DNA from: Methanocella_A sp963792125
GTDB taxonomy: Archaea > Halobacteriota > Methanocellia > Methanocellales > Methanocellaceae
Reading direction: 5' to 3'
DNA: 64,000 nucleotides
NCBI GenBank assembly: GCA_963792125.1
Contig: CAWBVA010000012.1
Span: 930,001 to 994,000 of the forward strand
Shown here: piece by piece, positions 34,013 to 43,181 of the stretch
Layout of the letters: the number at the start of each line of letters is the position of its first letter
How positions within the stretch are numbered: position 1 is the stretch's first letter
Notes under the pieces: generated by a model
What the model saw: only the letters and a program-made list of their open reading frames with translations
Database searches by the model: none
Told to the model about the DNA's origin: nothing
Program-made: the position numbers and the translations under genes

Positions 34013-36670
34013 CTATCCGGGCCGGTAGCCTATCCACCCGGTGCCGGGGATTTTCTTCTTCTCCTTGGGCGCGCCCTGGGCACCGCGTTTTTTCTGCAGC
34101 TTGGCGGCCAGCTCTGCGGCTATCCGGGCCTCTTCGTCCCGCTGTTGCTGTACTCTGGATACACGCTTCGTGGTGAAGAGCCCGGCGAAGTCTTCCTCGT
34201 CGACGGTCTCCGGGTCTTCCACGCCGTCCCGGAGCTTCCGGGCCTCGGCGGCCGCGGCGTTGAGGCGCTCGATCTTGGCGATCTCGTGTATGGCGTCCAG
34301 ATTACGGACGGTCCGGTCCAGGTAGCCGAGGACGTCGCCCTCGAAGGAGCTCAGGCTGTAGTCCGAGGCGATGGCCCGGGAGATCTCGTGGGGGTCTTTG
34401 TCCTGCAGACGGTAGGCGATCACCTTTTTGCTGAACTTGCGCTCCGGGCACCCGCAGAACGGCGCGTCGTCGCAGGTGCAGTCCAGGAACTCCATGCTGA
34501 AGCTGAGGAACTGCTCCTGCATGGAGTGGTCCATCTTCGCGATTGACTCGCCGGAGAACGCGATGTCCAGGCTCGCCGGGCTGAACACACGGGAAGGGAT
34601 GCTGATGCCGATGATGCGGGACAGCCGGTCCGCGCCCCGGAAGTAGACCGCCTCGAAGGCCTCCAGCTCGACGGCGATGTCCAGCGTGGACACTTTCTTG
34701 CGCAGGCGGCTGCGGATGAGGAACGCGTTCTCCACGCTGAGGAAGTGGTTGACGATGGCCCGGCCGAAGGGTGTCAGCCTTATTTTGCCGTTTTCCCTGG
34801 TCATCATCCCGCCGGAGACGCATTTAGCCACCAGAGTTTTCGTGTCGCATGCGATGCCGAGCGTGTGGCTGTTGATCTGCTCCAGCGCCTTCTCGTCCTG
34901 CACGACGGCAGCGTTAGCCAGGCACTCCTCGATCTGCTCCGGCTCGTCGTAGTCGACGTTGACGTGCTCCGCGCTGCCGCCCAGCAGCCGGAACGCCACC
35001 TCTTCTTCGGTCTCGCCTTCGATGGAGGCCTCCGGATCCGACAGGACGACGATCTTGCCCAGGTCGTGGTAGTCGGGGCGGCCGGCACGGCCCTGCATCT
35101 GCTGGAACGCGCCGACGCCCAGCCAGTCTTTTCCCATGGCCAGCGACTCGAAGATGACCTGCGACGCCGGGAAGTCGACGCCGGCGGCCAGCGCCGCCGT
35201 AGTGACTACTACCTTGATCTCGCCTTTCTCAAACCGCTCTTCCACACTCTTGCGCTGCGGGTAAGTCAGGCCGGCATGATAGGGCGCGGACTGGATGCGC
35301 AGCGCCTGGCTGATGGAGTGGCACTTCTTGCGCGAGTTCGTGAACACGATGGTCTGGCCCCGGAAACCTTTGCTGGAGGTCATGGTGTACTCCCTGGAGG
35401 CATACTCGTCCACCAGCCGGTTCTTCTCGTGGTCCCGGGCGAAGATCAGGTGCCTCTCCAGCGGCACGGGCCGGTATTCGTACTCCACCAGCGTGGCGTT
35501 CAGCCGCTTCCCGACGTCCTTCGGGTTGCCGATGGTGGCCGACAGGAAAATGAACTGGGCTCCGGGCGCCAGCGTGCGGAGCCGTGCAATCAGCCCGTCG
35601 AGCCGGTGGCCTCGCTCCGGGTCCTCCAGCATGTGCACCTCGTCTATGACGACCGTGCCGACATTGCCCAGGCGGCCTCCGGTACGCAGGATGAAGTCCA
35701 TGCCCTCGTAGGTGCCCACGACGATGTCCGACTCGACGGACGTGTTGAGCTTGACGCTGTTAAGCGATATGCGTGAGGTGCCGACGCGAATGGCGGTCTT
35801 CAGCCCCAGCGGGCCGTAGCGTTTCTTAAACTGCTCGTACTTCTGGTTGGCCAGCGCGACCAGCGGCACCAGGAAGAGCATCTTCCCCTTGCCGTTCAGC
35901 GCGTTGCTCACCCCGGCAAGCTCGCCGATCAGCGTCTTGCCCGTAGCGGTGGCCGAGACCACCAGCTGGCTCTTCCCGTCCAGCAGGCCTGCGGCAACGG
36001 ATTTCGACTGCACCGGGAGCAGCTCGTCCATCTTCTCCAGCAGGACGTCTTTCAGCGCCGGGTCGAGCTTCAGGTCTTTGACCTTGACCGGCTTTACATT
36101 CGTGTCGGCGACCGGAATGATGTCATAGCGCGTCAGCTCCGGCGGCAGGTTCGACGGGTTGAGCAGCGCGAGCACCCGGTTCAGGTCCTTCGTCTTCTCC
36201 AGCATTGCCTCCAGCCTGTCCATGCCCTTGCCGGTAATACGGCCCCGGAAGGAGACCTCCTTGCGCAGCTCGCGCTTCGCGCAGTCCATGCATACCAGCT
36301 CGTCCTTGAACCGCACCATGTCCGTCCGCTTGAAGGTGATCCGGTCCTCCATCAGGCAGAAGCGACAGATACCCACCCTCTCCGAGCCGAGCTGGTACCC
36401 CTTCAGCATGTCGTCCATCGCCTCCTGCCCCGACGCGTCCATCCTCGCCGAGAAGATGCAGTCCGCGGCTTTCAGGAGTTCGACGAAGGTAGGGACCGGC
36501 AGGTACTCGTCCTCCTTCTCCTTCAGGACGCGGACCTTCAGCGGCCGGACGCCCCGGGAGGTCTGCTGGACCGTCAGGATGCCGACGAAGACGGGCTTCC
36601 CCTCGCCCTTGACCGGGTACACCCGGTACTCGTCCTTCTTGTTGGGGGTGAACACTACGAACAATGCCAT
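34013..36670 (-). CDS. Superfamily 2 DEVH-box helicase with zinc-binding N-terminus
   Basis: 885 residues, intact. The N-terminal ~220 residues include CRFC and CMDC, a four-Cys zinc site. The helicase core follows: motif I SATATGKTLIGE, Ia VPLVALANQK, II DEVHML, III LSATIGNP, IV TIVFTNSRKKC, V VVTTAALAAGVDFPASQ, VI QMQGRAGRPDY, like Ski2/Hel308 enzymes. A second Cys-rich cluster (CTCDDAPFCGCPE) and a charged C-terminal tail (KLQKKRGAQGAPKEKKK) end it. Archaeal helicases of this layout have unknown roles in RNA or DNA processing. The promoter carries a palindromic operator-like site. Confidence 0.88.
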   Translation of the reverse strand: MALFVVFTPNKKDEYRVYPVKGEGKPVFVGILTVQQTSRGVRPLKVRVLKEKEDEYLPVPTFVELLKAADCIFSARMDASGQEAMDDMLKGYQLGSERVGICRFCLMEDRITFKRTDMVRFKDELVCMDCAKRELRKEVSFRGRITGKGMDRLEAMLEKTKDLNRVLALLNPSNLPPELTRYDIIPVADTNVKPVKVKDLKLDPALKDVLLEKMDELLPVQSKSVAAGLLDGKSQLVVSATATGKTLIGELAGVSNALNGKGKMLFLVPLVALANQKYEQFKKRYGPLGLKTAIRVGTSRISLNSVKLNTSVESDIVVGTYEGMDFILRTGGRLGNVGTVVIDEVHMLEDPERGHRLDGLIARLRTLAPGAQFIFLSATIGNPKDVGKRLNATLVEYEYRPVPLERHLIFARDHEKNRLVDEYASREYTMTSSKGFRGQTIVFTNSRKKCHSISQALRIQSAPYHAGLTYPQRKSVEERFEKGEIKVVVTTAALAAGVDFPASQVIFESLAMGKDWLGVGAFQQMQGRAGRPDYHDLGKIVVLSDPEASIEGETEEEVAFRLLGGSAEHVNVDYDEPEQIEECLANAAVVQDEKALEQINSHTLGIACDTKTLVAKCVSGGMMTRENGKIRLTPFGRAIVNHFLSVENAFLIRSRLRKKVSTLDIAVELEAFEAVYFRGADRLSRIIGISIPSRVFSPASLDIAFSGESIAKMDHSMQEQFLSFSMEFLDCTCDDAPFCGCPERKFSKKVIAYRLQDKDPHEISRAIASDYSLSSFEGDVLGYLDRTVRNLDAIHEIAKIERLNAAAAEARKLRDGVEDPETVDEEDFAGLFTTKRVSRVQQQRDEEARIAAELAAKLQKKRGAQGAPKEKKKIPGTGWIGYRPG

Positions 36671-36679
36671 CGGGTTTCT

Positions 36680-36706
36680 GCAGTATCATTGTACTGCACA
36701 TATAAA
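36680..36706 (-). promoter_or_regulatory. Helicase promoter with palindromic site over the start of transcription
   Basis: GCAGTA-tcattg-TACTGC (36680-36697) is a perfect inverted repeat placed about where transcription should begin, just downstream of a TATA box (minus strand TTTATATG). A repressor bound here would block initiation. Confidence 0.5.
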
Positions 36707-36761
36707 TCGTTATTTCTATTGGCCCGATCGGGACGTATATGAGAGATGAGCGACAGACAGG

Positions 36762-37046
36762 ATGCTCATGGAATTTATCAGGCCGCAGCATCCGTCTGAC
36801 CTCGTCGACCGGGTCGGAAAAGACTACCCGGTGAACTGCCTCGGGTGCGAGCACCTGCGGGCGCTGCCCGATAAGACGACGCTCTGTGCATTCGGGGGAA
36901 GCCCGCGCAAGGTGGACGTGCTTGATCCTCTGCGGACCAGCCGGAAGTGCAAGTACCTCGATGAACAGGGTCCAGAGGTTTCGGAGTCACGGAGACTCTC
37001 ATCACGAGGGCACAAAGGACACAGAGGACGGTACAGAGGTTTTTAG
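36762..37046 (+). CDS. Small Cys-containing protein; C-terminus formed by a palindromic repeat
   Basis: Residues 1-70 look like a real small protein: MEFIRPQHPSDLVDRVGKDY, NCLGCEHLRALPDKTTLCAF and RTSRKCKYLDEQ, with C-x2-C plus two further Cys as a possible zinc site. The last ~20 residues (SRRLSSRGHKGHRGRYRGF) are encoded by the left arm of the family-B palindrome at 36986, so the element has probably extended the frame. Starts at 36762 or 36768. Divergent from the helicase gene. Confidence 0.6.
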   Translation: MLMEFIRPQHPSDLVDRVGKDYPVNCLGCEHLRALPDKTTLCAFGGSPRKVDVLDPLRTSRKCKYLDEQGPEVSESRRLSSRGHKGHRGRYRGF

Positions 37047-37129
37047 GAACAGGCTCAGCACAAGCCTTTTTATAAACCTCGTGCCGTCCTCTGTGTCCTT
37101 TGTGCCCTCTGTGGTGAAAGACTCCGTGC
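36986..37129. repeat. Long palindromic element, family B copy 2
   Basis: Arms of about 59 nt: left GTCACGGAGACTCTCATCAC and onward, right ending GTGGTGAAAGACTCCGTGCC, with GGGCACAAAGGACACAGAGG paired exactly by its reverse complement. The centre has an inner AGGCT/AGCCT hairpin. It separates the convergent genes at 36762 and 37156 and overlaps the former's 3' end. Confidence 0.75.
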
Positions 37130-37155
37130 CGTCCAGGAACCTGATACCTCTAAAA

Positions 37156-37896
37156 TTAGCTTCTGAAAATATCCCAGCTCATCTTCCCCACGAACCCGCC
37201 GATGATCCACCCGGCGAGGATGCAGATGAACGGCAGCAGGCAGCAGCAGTTCAGGATCGCGTTGTCCGAGACTCGCACGTAGGAGCCGGCCAGCACTGCC
37301 ACTGGCAGCGCAAAGGCGAGGGTGATGGAGCCGCAGAGGCCTGCCTCTGACTTAGCGTTGAGTGAGTCCCGCAATAACAGCACCGTTATGAATGGCGGCA
37401 GGGTTGTGGCGACCATGGCGAAGACCACAAGCATGCCGAGCCCGTACTGGGCGTTTATGTCGATGCCGAAAAAGATGAACGCCGCGGTGAGGGCGATGCC
37501 GAAGGCCAGTCCGACGATGCCGGCGGCCATCATGTGCTCGAACGAGAAGATGGTCACGGACTCGTAGGCGACGGTGCGTCTCGGCCCCTCATAGCCGGGC
37601 CCTGTCTCCTGCCATACGGGGGGCGTGCCCCTGCCATAGCCGTCGGCCTGCGGGCGGTACCACCTGGTGTAGATATTATTGCCGGAAGAAGAGGAAAATC
37701 GTTTATCGTAACTCTCGCGCAGCGAGGGATCGCTGAGGACGCGGTAAGCCTCGTTGATCTGCTTCATCGTTTCGGCGGCCCGGGGAGACGGGTTCTTGTC
37801 GGGATGGTACTCCATGGCAAGACGGTGATAGGCCTGCTTGATCTCTTCCTGGCTGCTTTCCCGGCTGATGCCCAGGATGTCGTAGTGATTGGCCAT
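37156..37896 (-). CDS. DnaJ-domain membrane protein
   Basis: 246 residues. The N-terminal J domain (about 1-66) has the HPD motif in AMEYHPDKNPSP and the closing YDKRF. A Gly/Pro/Tyr-rich linker leads to four hydrophobic segments (FEHMMAAGIVGLAFGIALTA; LGMLVVFAMVATTLPPFITV; SITLAFALPVAVLAGSYV; CCCLLPFICILAGWIIGGFV). Lacking zinc fingers and the substrate-binding C-domain of DnaJ, it should act as a membrane-tethered DnaK co-chaperone. No dnaK nearby. Confidence 0.88.
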   Translation of the reverse strand: MANHYDILGISRESSQEEIKQAYHRLAMEYHPDKNPSPRAAETMKQINEAYRVLSDPSLRESYDKRFSSSSGNNIYTRWYRPQADGYGRGTPPVWQETGPGYEGPRRTVAYESVTIFSFEHMMAAGIVGLAFGIALTAAFIFFGIDINAQYGLGMLVVFAMVATTLPPFITVLLLRDSLNAKSEAGLCGSITLAFALPVAVLAGSYVRVSDNAILNCCCLLPFICILAGWIIGGFVGKMSWDIFRS

Positions 37897-38009
37897 GGCT
37901 TGTTTTTCCTTCGTTAGTCCTGCCGCTGAATTGTCCCTTTTAGTCTGGATGGTTAAATATTTATCTTAAAGATTAATAGTCTTTTAATTAACAGGGGAGG
38001 TGAAGCTTC

Positions 38010-38084
38010 ATGTGCAAGAGCTGTGGATGCGCTACCAAGCCCAAGAAGGACGCGAAGGCGAAGGCTAAGCCCAGGAAAAAGTAA
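38010..38084 (+). CDS. 24-residue Cys/Lys protein
   Basis: Encodes MCKSCGCATKPKKDAKAKAK then PRKK. A strong ribosome-binding site GGGGAGGTGA (37994-38003) lies seven bases upstream, with an AT-rich promoter-like stretch (ATATTTATCTTAAAG) before it. The CxxCxC cluster with a poly-Lys tail resembles the tiny MCKxCGC proteins I recall from methanogen genomes. It may bind a metal and nucleic acid; function unknown. Confidence 0.7.
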   Translation: MCKSCGCATKPKKDAKAKAKPRKK

Positions 38085-38149
38085 AGGCTTTTCCGTATCT
38101 TTTTTCGTTTGAAACATATTTATCATACACCTGCCTATTTCTATGCTGA

Positions 38150-38710
38150 ATGCCGAACATCGTCACCAACCGGTACTTTCCCATGCTGGCCCATACGCTA
38201 CGCGATCTCTTTGGCATCGAGCTGGAATACGATCCGTCACTTAACCGGCTTAACAGGCTCTCAATCCACAACGTCATCACCGGCAGCATTTGCAAAGACC
38301 CGCAGGGACGGATCCGGCTCGTCTACGTAGACGGCGTGGACGACCTGTCGTCCGGCCGCTTCCGGGACCGGGACATCATCGGGTTCAACATGACCTGGAA
38401 CCGGATGATCTTCGTCGCGGTGCCATCGGAGATCGACCCGATATCCAGTAAGTGCGCCTATGTCCCGCACGACATGGACAGCTACCTGCTCGCGGTGACG
38501 CTGCACGAACTATACGAGAACCTGACCGGGGACGTGCGCCACTGCCACAACGCGGGCAAATGCCTGAACTCGGTGTGCCGGGTGGACTTCAACGGCACCT
38601 GCTGCGTGTGCATGGCCGGGCTCATCGAGAAGAAGTGGCCCGACCTGACGCTGGAAGACCTTTACTGCGACGAGGGCCGTGCCGAGCTGAGGCGGGCGCT
38701 GGGCAGGTAG
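38150..38710 (+). CDS. Conserved-looking protein with HELYE and Cys cluster
   Basis: 186 residues. The C-terminal half carries LAVTLHELYENLTGDVRHCH followed by CLNSVCRVDF, CCVC and a late Cys. The HE(x)nHC spacing recalls archaemetzincin-type metallopeptidases (HExxHxxGxxHC), but the second His of HExxH is Glu here, so catalytic activity is doubtful. A zinc site from the five or six Cys is likely. No signal peptide, so intracellular. Confidence 0.6.
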   Translation: MPNIVTNRYFPMLAHTLRDLFGIELEYDPSLNRLNRLSIHNVITGSICKDPQGRIRLVYVDGVDDLSSGRFRDRDIIGFNMTWNRMIFVAVPSEIDPISSKCAYVPHDMDSYLLAVTLHELYENLTGDVRHCHNAGKCLNSVCRVDFNGTCCVCMAGLIEKKWPDLTLEDLYCDEGRAELRRALGR

Positions 38711-38844
38711 CGGTCATCGCAACCTGAATCTTTTTCGTGCCGGGCTACAGCGTGTCAAAACATTTTCAACAATGACTGGCTCTGTGTCCGATGCCGGCAA
38801 ATATACAAAAAGATTCAGGAAGGACTACAATAGTATTGCCTGGC

Positions 38845-39621
38845 CTATCTTTTACCCGTTTCGACGACACGATATACGATCCCTGCCGCCTCAAAGCGCT
38901 GGATAGCCTGGGGGGCCATGTCCTCGGAGACGACCAGCGTGCCCCGGACGCCCTTGATCGCCGCCTCGACGATAGCCTCGGCGGCGCCGAAGAGCGCGTC
39001 GGGCTCGATGCCCGCCTTCTGAAGCGCGGCCAGCGCCTCCATGCCCACGACGCCGGTGATGCCGTCGACGGACCGCTTTAGTGTCGCCAGGTCTATGGCA
39101 TGGGAGCCTCCGTTCGCGATGGCCGGGATTTTGATGACAGTGACGCTTTCCCGCCGGAGCGGGATGAGCCCGGTCAGGCCCGACACTCCGACGTCCTCGC
39201 CCTCCCGGGCGTCGTTGATCGCGGTGCCGCTCGCGCCGTTGCCCTGCATGCCAGCATACAGGACGCCCTTGTCCATCTCAAGGAAGACCGTACTGCCCTT
39301 CCTGACCGGCGATCGCGCGATGGCCGCCCATACCGACACCTGTCCCACCACGTTGTTCAGGACGTAGTCGGAATAGTCCTTGAGCTCCTTCGCCCCGTCG
39401 ATGATGGACTCGACGCCGAGCGGGGTGACCGTGTACTGTCCCCGGCCGCCGGAAAGGATCATGCCGTCTGCGGCCAGGCTCTTGATGTACTCTGAGACGG
39501 CCTGCGGCGTGATGCCCAGGGAAGCGGCAATCTGGCTCTGCTTGATCTGAGGCTGGCTGGCTGCCACCTCCACGAGTATCTGGAACCTCGTGACCTCGCT
39601 CTTCCTGTCCAGCACCGTCAT
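38845..39621 (-). CDS. Winged-helix transcriptional regulator with C-terminal effector domain
   Basis: 258 residues. The N-terminal HTH (TRFQILVEVAASQPQIKQSQ, then AASLGITPQAVSEYIKSL) is MarR/ArsR-like, followed by a wing (GGRGQYTVTPLG). The C-terminal ~170 residues form an unrecognised domain rich in Gly/Val/Ala (GEDVGVSGLTGLIPLRRESV; GITGVVGMEALAAL) that may bind a ligand. Such two-part regulators are common in methanogens; its target is unknown. The adjacent regulator gene 39643-40158 lies 21 nt upstream on the same strand. Confidence 0.75.
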   Translation of the reverse strand: MTVLDRKSEVTRFQILVEVAASQPQIKQSQIAASLGITPQAVSEYIKSLAADGMILSGGRGQYTVTPLGVESIIDGAKELKDYSDYVLNNVVGQVSVWAAIARSPVRKGSTVFLEMDKGVLYAGMQGNGASGTAINDAREGEDVGVSGLTGLIPLRRESVTVIKIPAIANGGSHAIDLATLKRSVDGITGVVGMEALAALQKAGIEPDALFGAAEAIVEAAIKGVRGTLVVSEDMAPQAIQRFEAAGIVYRVVETGKR

Positions 39622-39642
39622 CAGTGTTCACGCAGCATTGAA

Positions 39643-40158
39643 TCAATGCTCCTTCAGGATCTCCAGCCGCTGCCCCTTCACCGCGATGCGGCCCGAACGC
39701 TTGGCTATGGCCTTTAAAAACGTCGGGCTCTTATCGAAAATGCGTGCAAGGTTGATCAGCGAAGCGTTGCCTTTCTCCACTTCTTCCTCGACCTGTTCCG
39801 CCAGCTTGCGCAGGTCCTCGTCCATGGAGAAAGCGATCATGATGATCTCGCTCATCTCCTTCATGGTGCACTGGTAGCTGGCCCGGACCTCGCTGTAGGA
39901 TGTCCGGTACTCCAGGACGGGCGGCAGGCCCGGGTCGGGCATGCGCCACCGGCTCTCGATGAGGCCGCCCTGCCGCAGGGCGTCGAGGCTCTTGGTTGTG
40001 TCCTTGCCGGTGATCGTGTCCAGCTCCTCTTTGGTCTTCCAGCCATTCGACACTTCGTCGAAGACCTGCGAGTGCAGCTTGGAGTTGAATACCATGAGCA
40101 GCGGCACCATGTCGGCGGCGTCGTTGATGATTTTAGTTCGCTTTACGTTTGGCTCCAT
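39643..40158 (-). CDS. ArsR-like winged-helix regulator
   Basis: 171 residues with an HTH near the start (KLHSQVFDEVSNGWKTKEEL, LDALRQGGLIESRWRM) and a helical C-terminal dimer region (EEVEKGNASLINLARIFDKS, FLKAIAKRSGRIAVKGQRLE). It lies just before the regulator at 38845-39621 in the same direction, so the two may be co-transcribed. Divergent from hypF. Confidence 0.7.
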   Translation of the reverse strand: MEPNVKRTKIINDAADMVPLLMVFNSKLHSQVFDEVSNGWKTKEELDTITGKDTTKSLDALRQGGLIESRWRMPDPGLPPVLEYRTSYSEVRASYQCTMKEMSEIIMIAFSMDEDLRKLAEQVEEEVEKGNASLINLARIFDKSPTFLKAIAKRSGRIAVKGQRLEILKEH

Positions 40159-40256
40159 CGAGACTAGTGCTCCATATACAAAATACGTTCATAGGAAAAT
40201 ATATCATAAATCGGCAATAAACTTTTTGAAGCATTGCATACAAAAGAGCCATTTCT

Positions 40257-42497
40257 ATGAAATTTCTGAAAATAACGGTCCGAGGCATCGTACAGGGGGT
40301 GGGCTTCCGGCCGTTCGTGCACAGGATAGCAAGGGAAAACCATATTTCGGGCTACGTCAAGAACCTGGGCACCAGCGTCGAGATCGACGCAGAGGGCGAT
40401 GACAAGGACGTGGAGTCCTTCGTCGGCAAATTACGCGTCGGGCCGCCCCTGTCAAGGATTGACTCCGTCGACGTAGCATACCTGCCCTATGAGGGCAAAT
40501 ACAAGGACTTCCACATAGCGAAGAGCGGGCTGTCAGGCTTCGGCGGCTTCATACCGCCGGACACAGGCATCTGCAACGCCTGCATCGGCGACATGAAAGA
40601 CACGGCGCACTATCACGACTACTGGGCCACGTCCTGCGTGGACTGCGGCCCCCGCTACGCTATCATGGACACGCTGCCCTACGACCGGGAGAATACGTCC
40701 ATGGTCGACTTTCCTTTATGCGACGACTGCATGAGAGAGTACACCGACCCCTCCGACCGCAGGTATCACGCCCAGACCATCTCCTGCCCGAAGTGCGGCC
40801 CGAGGCTCGGCCTGTTCGACCGCGCCAAAAACGAGCTGAAGCCGCCGCTGGAGGAGACAATACGCCTGCTGAACGAAGGTAAAATCCTGGCGATCAAGGG
40901 CGTCGGCGGGTTCCACCTGTGCTGCAAAATGGACGCCACCATGCTGCTCCGGGAACGCAGGAACCGCCCGCAGCAGCCCTTTGCGCTCATGGCACCGCTG
41001 CCGGTCATCGAGCGATACGCCCACGTCTCCGAAGGCGAGCACGCGCTGCTCGACTCACTGAAGCGGCCCATCGTGCTGCTCCGCAGGAAGGACAACGTGC
41101 CCGAGTCAATATCGCCGGGCCTGCACACCGTGGGCTTCATGACGCCTTATACCGGCTTTCATCACCTGCTGTTCCGGGGCATCGACGAGCCGCTGATCAT
41201 GACCAGCGCCAACCTGCCTTCGGAGCCCATGGTCCGGGACAACGACGAGGCGTTCCGGCGGCTGTCCACGATAGCGGACGGTTTCCTGCTTCACGACCGG
41301 CGCATCCTGAACCGGTGCGACGACTCGGTGCTGCGCTGGAACAACGGGAGCATGTTCTTCACCAGGATGGCCCGCGGCTACGCGCCCACTTCGTTCGTCA
41401 TGAAGGACCGGGCGGCAAAGTCCATCCTCGCCATGGGCCCGGAGCTGAACTCGACCATAGCGATCTACAAGCAAAATATCTGCTACGTCTCTCATCATCT
41501 GGGCAACATCACCAACCCGCTGTCGCTGGACAACCTGCGGGAGACGGTGGACCGGCTGCTCAAGATGACACAAGTAACACCCGACGTCATCGCCTGCGAC
41601 ATGCACCCCTCGTTCCTGTCGACGCGCCTCGGGCGGGAACTGGCCGAAAAATTCCACGCGCAGGTCGTGCCGGTCCAGCACCACCGGGCGCACATCGGCT
41701 CGCTCGTGGTAGAAGGTGCGGACCTCGACGACGTGGTGGGCGTCGCCATGGACGGCGTGGGCTACGGCGAGGACGGCACCGTGTGGGGCGGGGAGGTCTT
41801 CCACGGGAAAGGACATCAGGCAGGGCTGCTGCCCGTGCCCATGCCCGGCGGCGACCTGGCCACGAAGTTCCCGCTGCGCATGGTCGCCGGCATCCTCCAC
41901 GGCTCCATGGACGACGACCGCATCAAAAAGATACTGGCAGGCAGAGGCATGACAGACATAGAGGCCGGCGTCATCCTGCGGCAGGTGGAGACCGGCGTCA
42001 ACGTCGCCTACAGCTCCAGCGCCGGCAGGGTGCTGGACGCGGTGGCCGCCGTGCTCGGCGTATGCGTGCGCAGGACGTACGAGGGCGAGCCGGCCATGAA
42101 GCTGGAGAGCACGGCCATCGGCGGCGACCCGGGCAAAGCCCCGTTGCGCTGCGACCTCCTGGAACGTGACGGCATGAGGTTCGTGGACTCCCGCTCACTG
42201 CTGAAGTCCGTAGTCGAGGCGCTGGACGCTGGCAAGAACAAGCGTGACATCGCTGCGGCCGCCCAGGACGTGCTGGCCCGGACCTTCGCGGAGCAGGCCT
42301 GCGAGCTTGCACGCGACGCAGGCGTGGATACCGTAGGGTTCAGCGGCGGCGTGGCGGTTAATGCGGCCATCTGCGCCACAGTAGAGGACGTCGTCAGGAA
42401 GAGCGGCCTGAAGTTCGTCACCAACCACAAGCTGCCCTGCGGCGACGGCGGCGTCTCCCTCGGCCAGGCCGTGCTCGCGGCCCGGGCCATCAAGTAA
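40257..42497 (+). CDS. hypF: Carbamoyltransferase HypF, [NiFe]-hydrogenase maturation
   Basis: Makes the carbamoyl group that becomes the cyanide ligands of the [NiFe] active site. In order: acylphosphatase-like domain (VRGIVQGVGFRPFVHRIA), two zinc fingers (CNACIGD...CVDCG; CDDCM...CPKCG), YrdC-like domain (IRLLNEGKILAIKGVGGFHL), and Kae1-like domain with VPVQHHRAHIGS and GFSGGVAVN. 746 residues, intact. Hydrogenases and other hyp genes are not in the window. The start follows at the end of an AT-rich divergent promoter shared with the regulator gene. Confidence 0.95.
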   Translation: MKFLKITVRGIVQGVGFRPFVHRIARENHISGYVKNLGTSVEIDAEGDDKDVESFVGKLRVGPPLSRIDSVDVAYLPYEGKYKDFHIAKSGLSGFGGFIPPDTGICNACIGDMKDTAHYHDYWATSCVDCGPRYAIMDTLPYDRENTSMVDFPLCDDCMREYTDPSDRRYHAQTISCPKCGPRLGLFDRAKNELKPPLEETIRLLNEGKILAIKGVGGFHLCCKMDATMLLRERRNRPQQPFALMAPLPVIERYAHVSEGEHALLDSLKRPIVLLRRKDNVPESISPGLHTVGFMTPYTGFHHLLFRGIDEPLIMTSANLPSEPMVRDNDEAFRRLSTIADGFLLHDRRILNRCDDSVLRWNNGSMFFTRMARGYAPTSFVMKDRAAKSILAMGPELNSTIAIYKQNICYVSHHLGNITNPLSLDNLRETVDRLLKMTQVTPDVIACDMHPSFLSTRLGRELAEKFHAQVVPVQHHRAHIGSLVVEGADLDDVVGVAMDGVGYGEDGTVWGGEVFHGKGHQAGLLPVPMPGGDLATKFPLRMVAGILHGSMDDDRIKKILAGRGMTDIEAGVILRQVETGVNVAYSSSAGRVLDAVAAVLGVCVRRTYEGEPAMKLESTAIGGDPGKAPLRCDLLERDGMRFVDSRSLLKSVVEALDAGKNKRDIAAAAQDVLARTFAEQACELARDAGVDTVGFSGGVAVNAAICATVEDVVRKSGLKFVTNHKLPCGDGGVSLGQAVLAARAIK

Positions 42498-42499
42498 GT

Positions 42500-42563
42500 C
42501 GCCAAGGTTCTAAGGGAAGGCTCCAAGGCGTCCTTGCGCCTTCGACCCTTGGAGCTTCTGCTT
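42500..42563. repeat. Short family-C palindrome after hypF
   Basis: GCCAAGGTTCTAAGGGAAGG and CTCCAAGG pair imperfectly with CCCTTGGAGCTTCTGCTTAC across a GC centre. It sits between convergent hypF and the bactofilin-like gene, where a bidirectional terminator would be expected. Confidence 0.5.
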
Positions 42564-42993
42564 ACCGGTCGTTCTTGGTGACGACGGTCTTGCCTACGGT
42601 GTTCTTCGCGGGCTTCTTGCCGTAGACCTCGACCAGCCCGGTCGCTTCCAGCGAGCCGAATGCCACGCCGGGCCTGATCATCGCGCTGCCTCCGCATTTC
42701 ACGGTGCCGATGACGCGGCTGTGGTCGAGCGCCACCAGGTCGCCGGCGGCGGTCAGGTTGCCCCGGATGACGGACCAGGGGCCCAGGATCACGTTCTTTG
42801 CCTTGACATTGCCGTTGACCTGCGCGCCCTTGCCGAGCTCCAGGTCGCCGTCGATGAGGATCTTCTCCATGATGCGGGCGTTGGTGCCGGCTATCAGGTT
42901 GACCCTGTAATTGATAGGCTTCGCGTAATTCGTGTTTTTGGCGATAATGAGCGTGTTTGAGCCTTTGTGAGCCTTAATTGACGTGCCTTCCAT
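42562..42993 (-). CDS. Bactofilin-like beta-helix protein
   Basis: 143 residues from MEGTSIKAHKGSNTLIIAKN at 42993, preceded by GGGGAAAAAGG. Repeated short beta-rungs are visible: ILIDGDLELGKGAQVNGNVK, AKNVILGPWSVIRGNLTAAG, LVALDHSRVIGTVKCGGSAM, the pattern of polymer-forming bactofilins (DUF583-type). A basic tail follows (KKPAKNTVGKTVVTKNDR). In bacteria bactofilins form membrane-associated scaffolds; archaeal roles are unclear. Confidence 0.7.
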   Translation of the reverse strand: MEGTSIKAHKGSNTLIIAKNTNYAKPINYRVNLIAGTNARIMEKILIDGDLELGKGAQVNGNVKAKNVILGPWSVIRGNLTAAGDLVALDHSRVIGTVKCGGSAMIRPGVAFGSLEATGLVEVYGKKPAKNTVGKTVVTKNDR

Positions 42994-43181
42994 CCTTTTT
43001 CCCCTGTTTGAGCTTTTATTCCACAATCTATAAAAGGTTTGTTTTGTCCTCCCGGACAGGAGGTTACTCCACGATAAAACCTTATTATAATTACCATTTT
43101 ATTGTAAACTATTGGTTGCAATACATTATTTCTGGCATCCGTCCAGGCATCAGCCGCATACGCTGCATGTGGCTAATTCGC

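Noticed and set aside
38150..38710. Archaemetzincin protease
   Set aside because: The HExxH motif is HELYE, missing the second zinc His; only a distant resemblance can be claimed.
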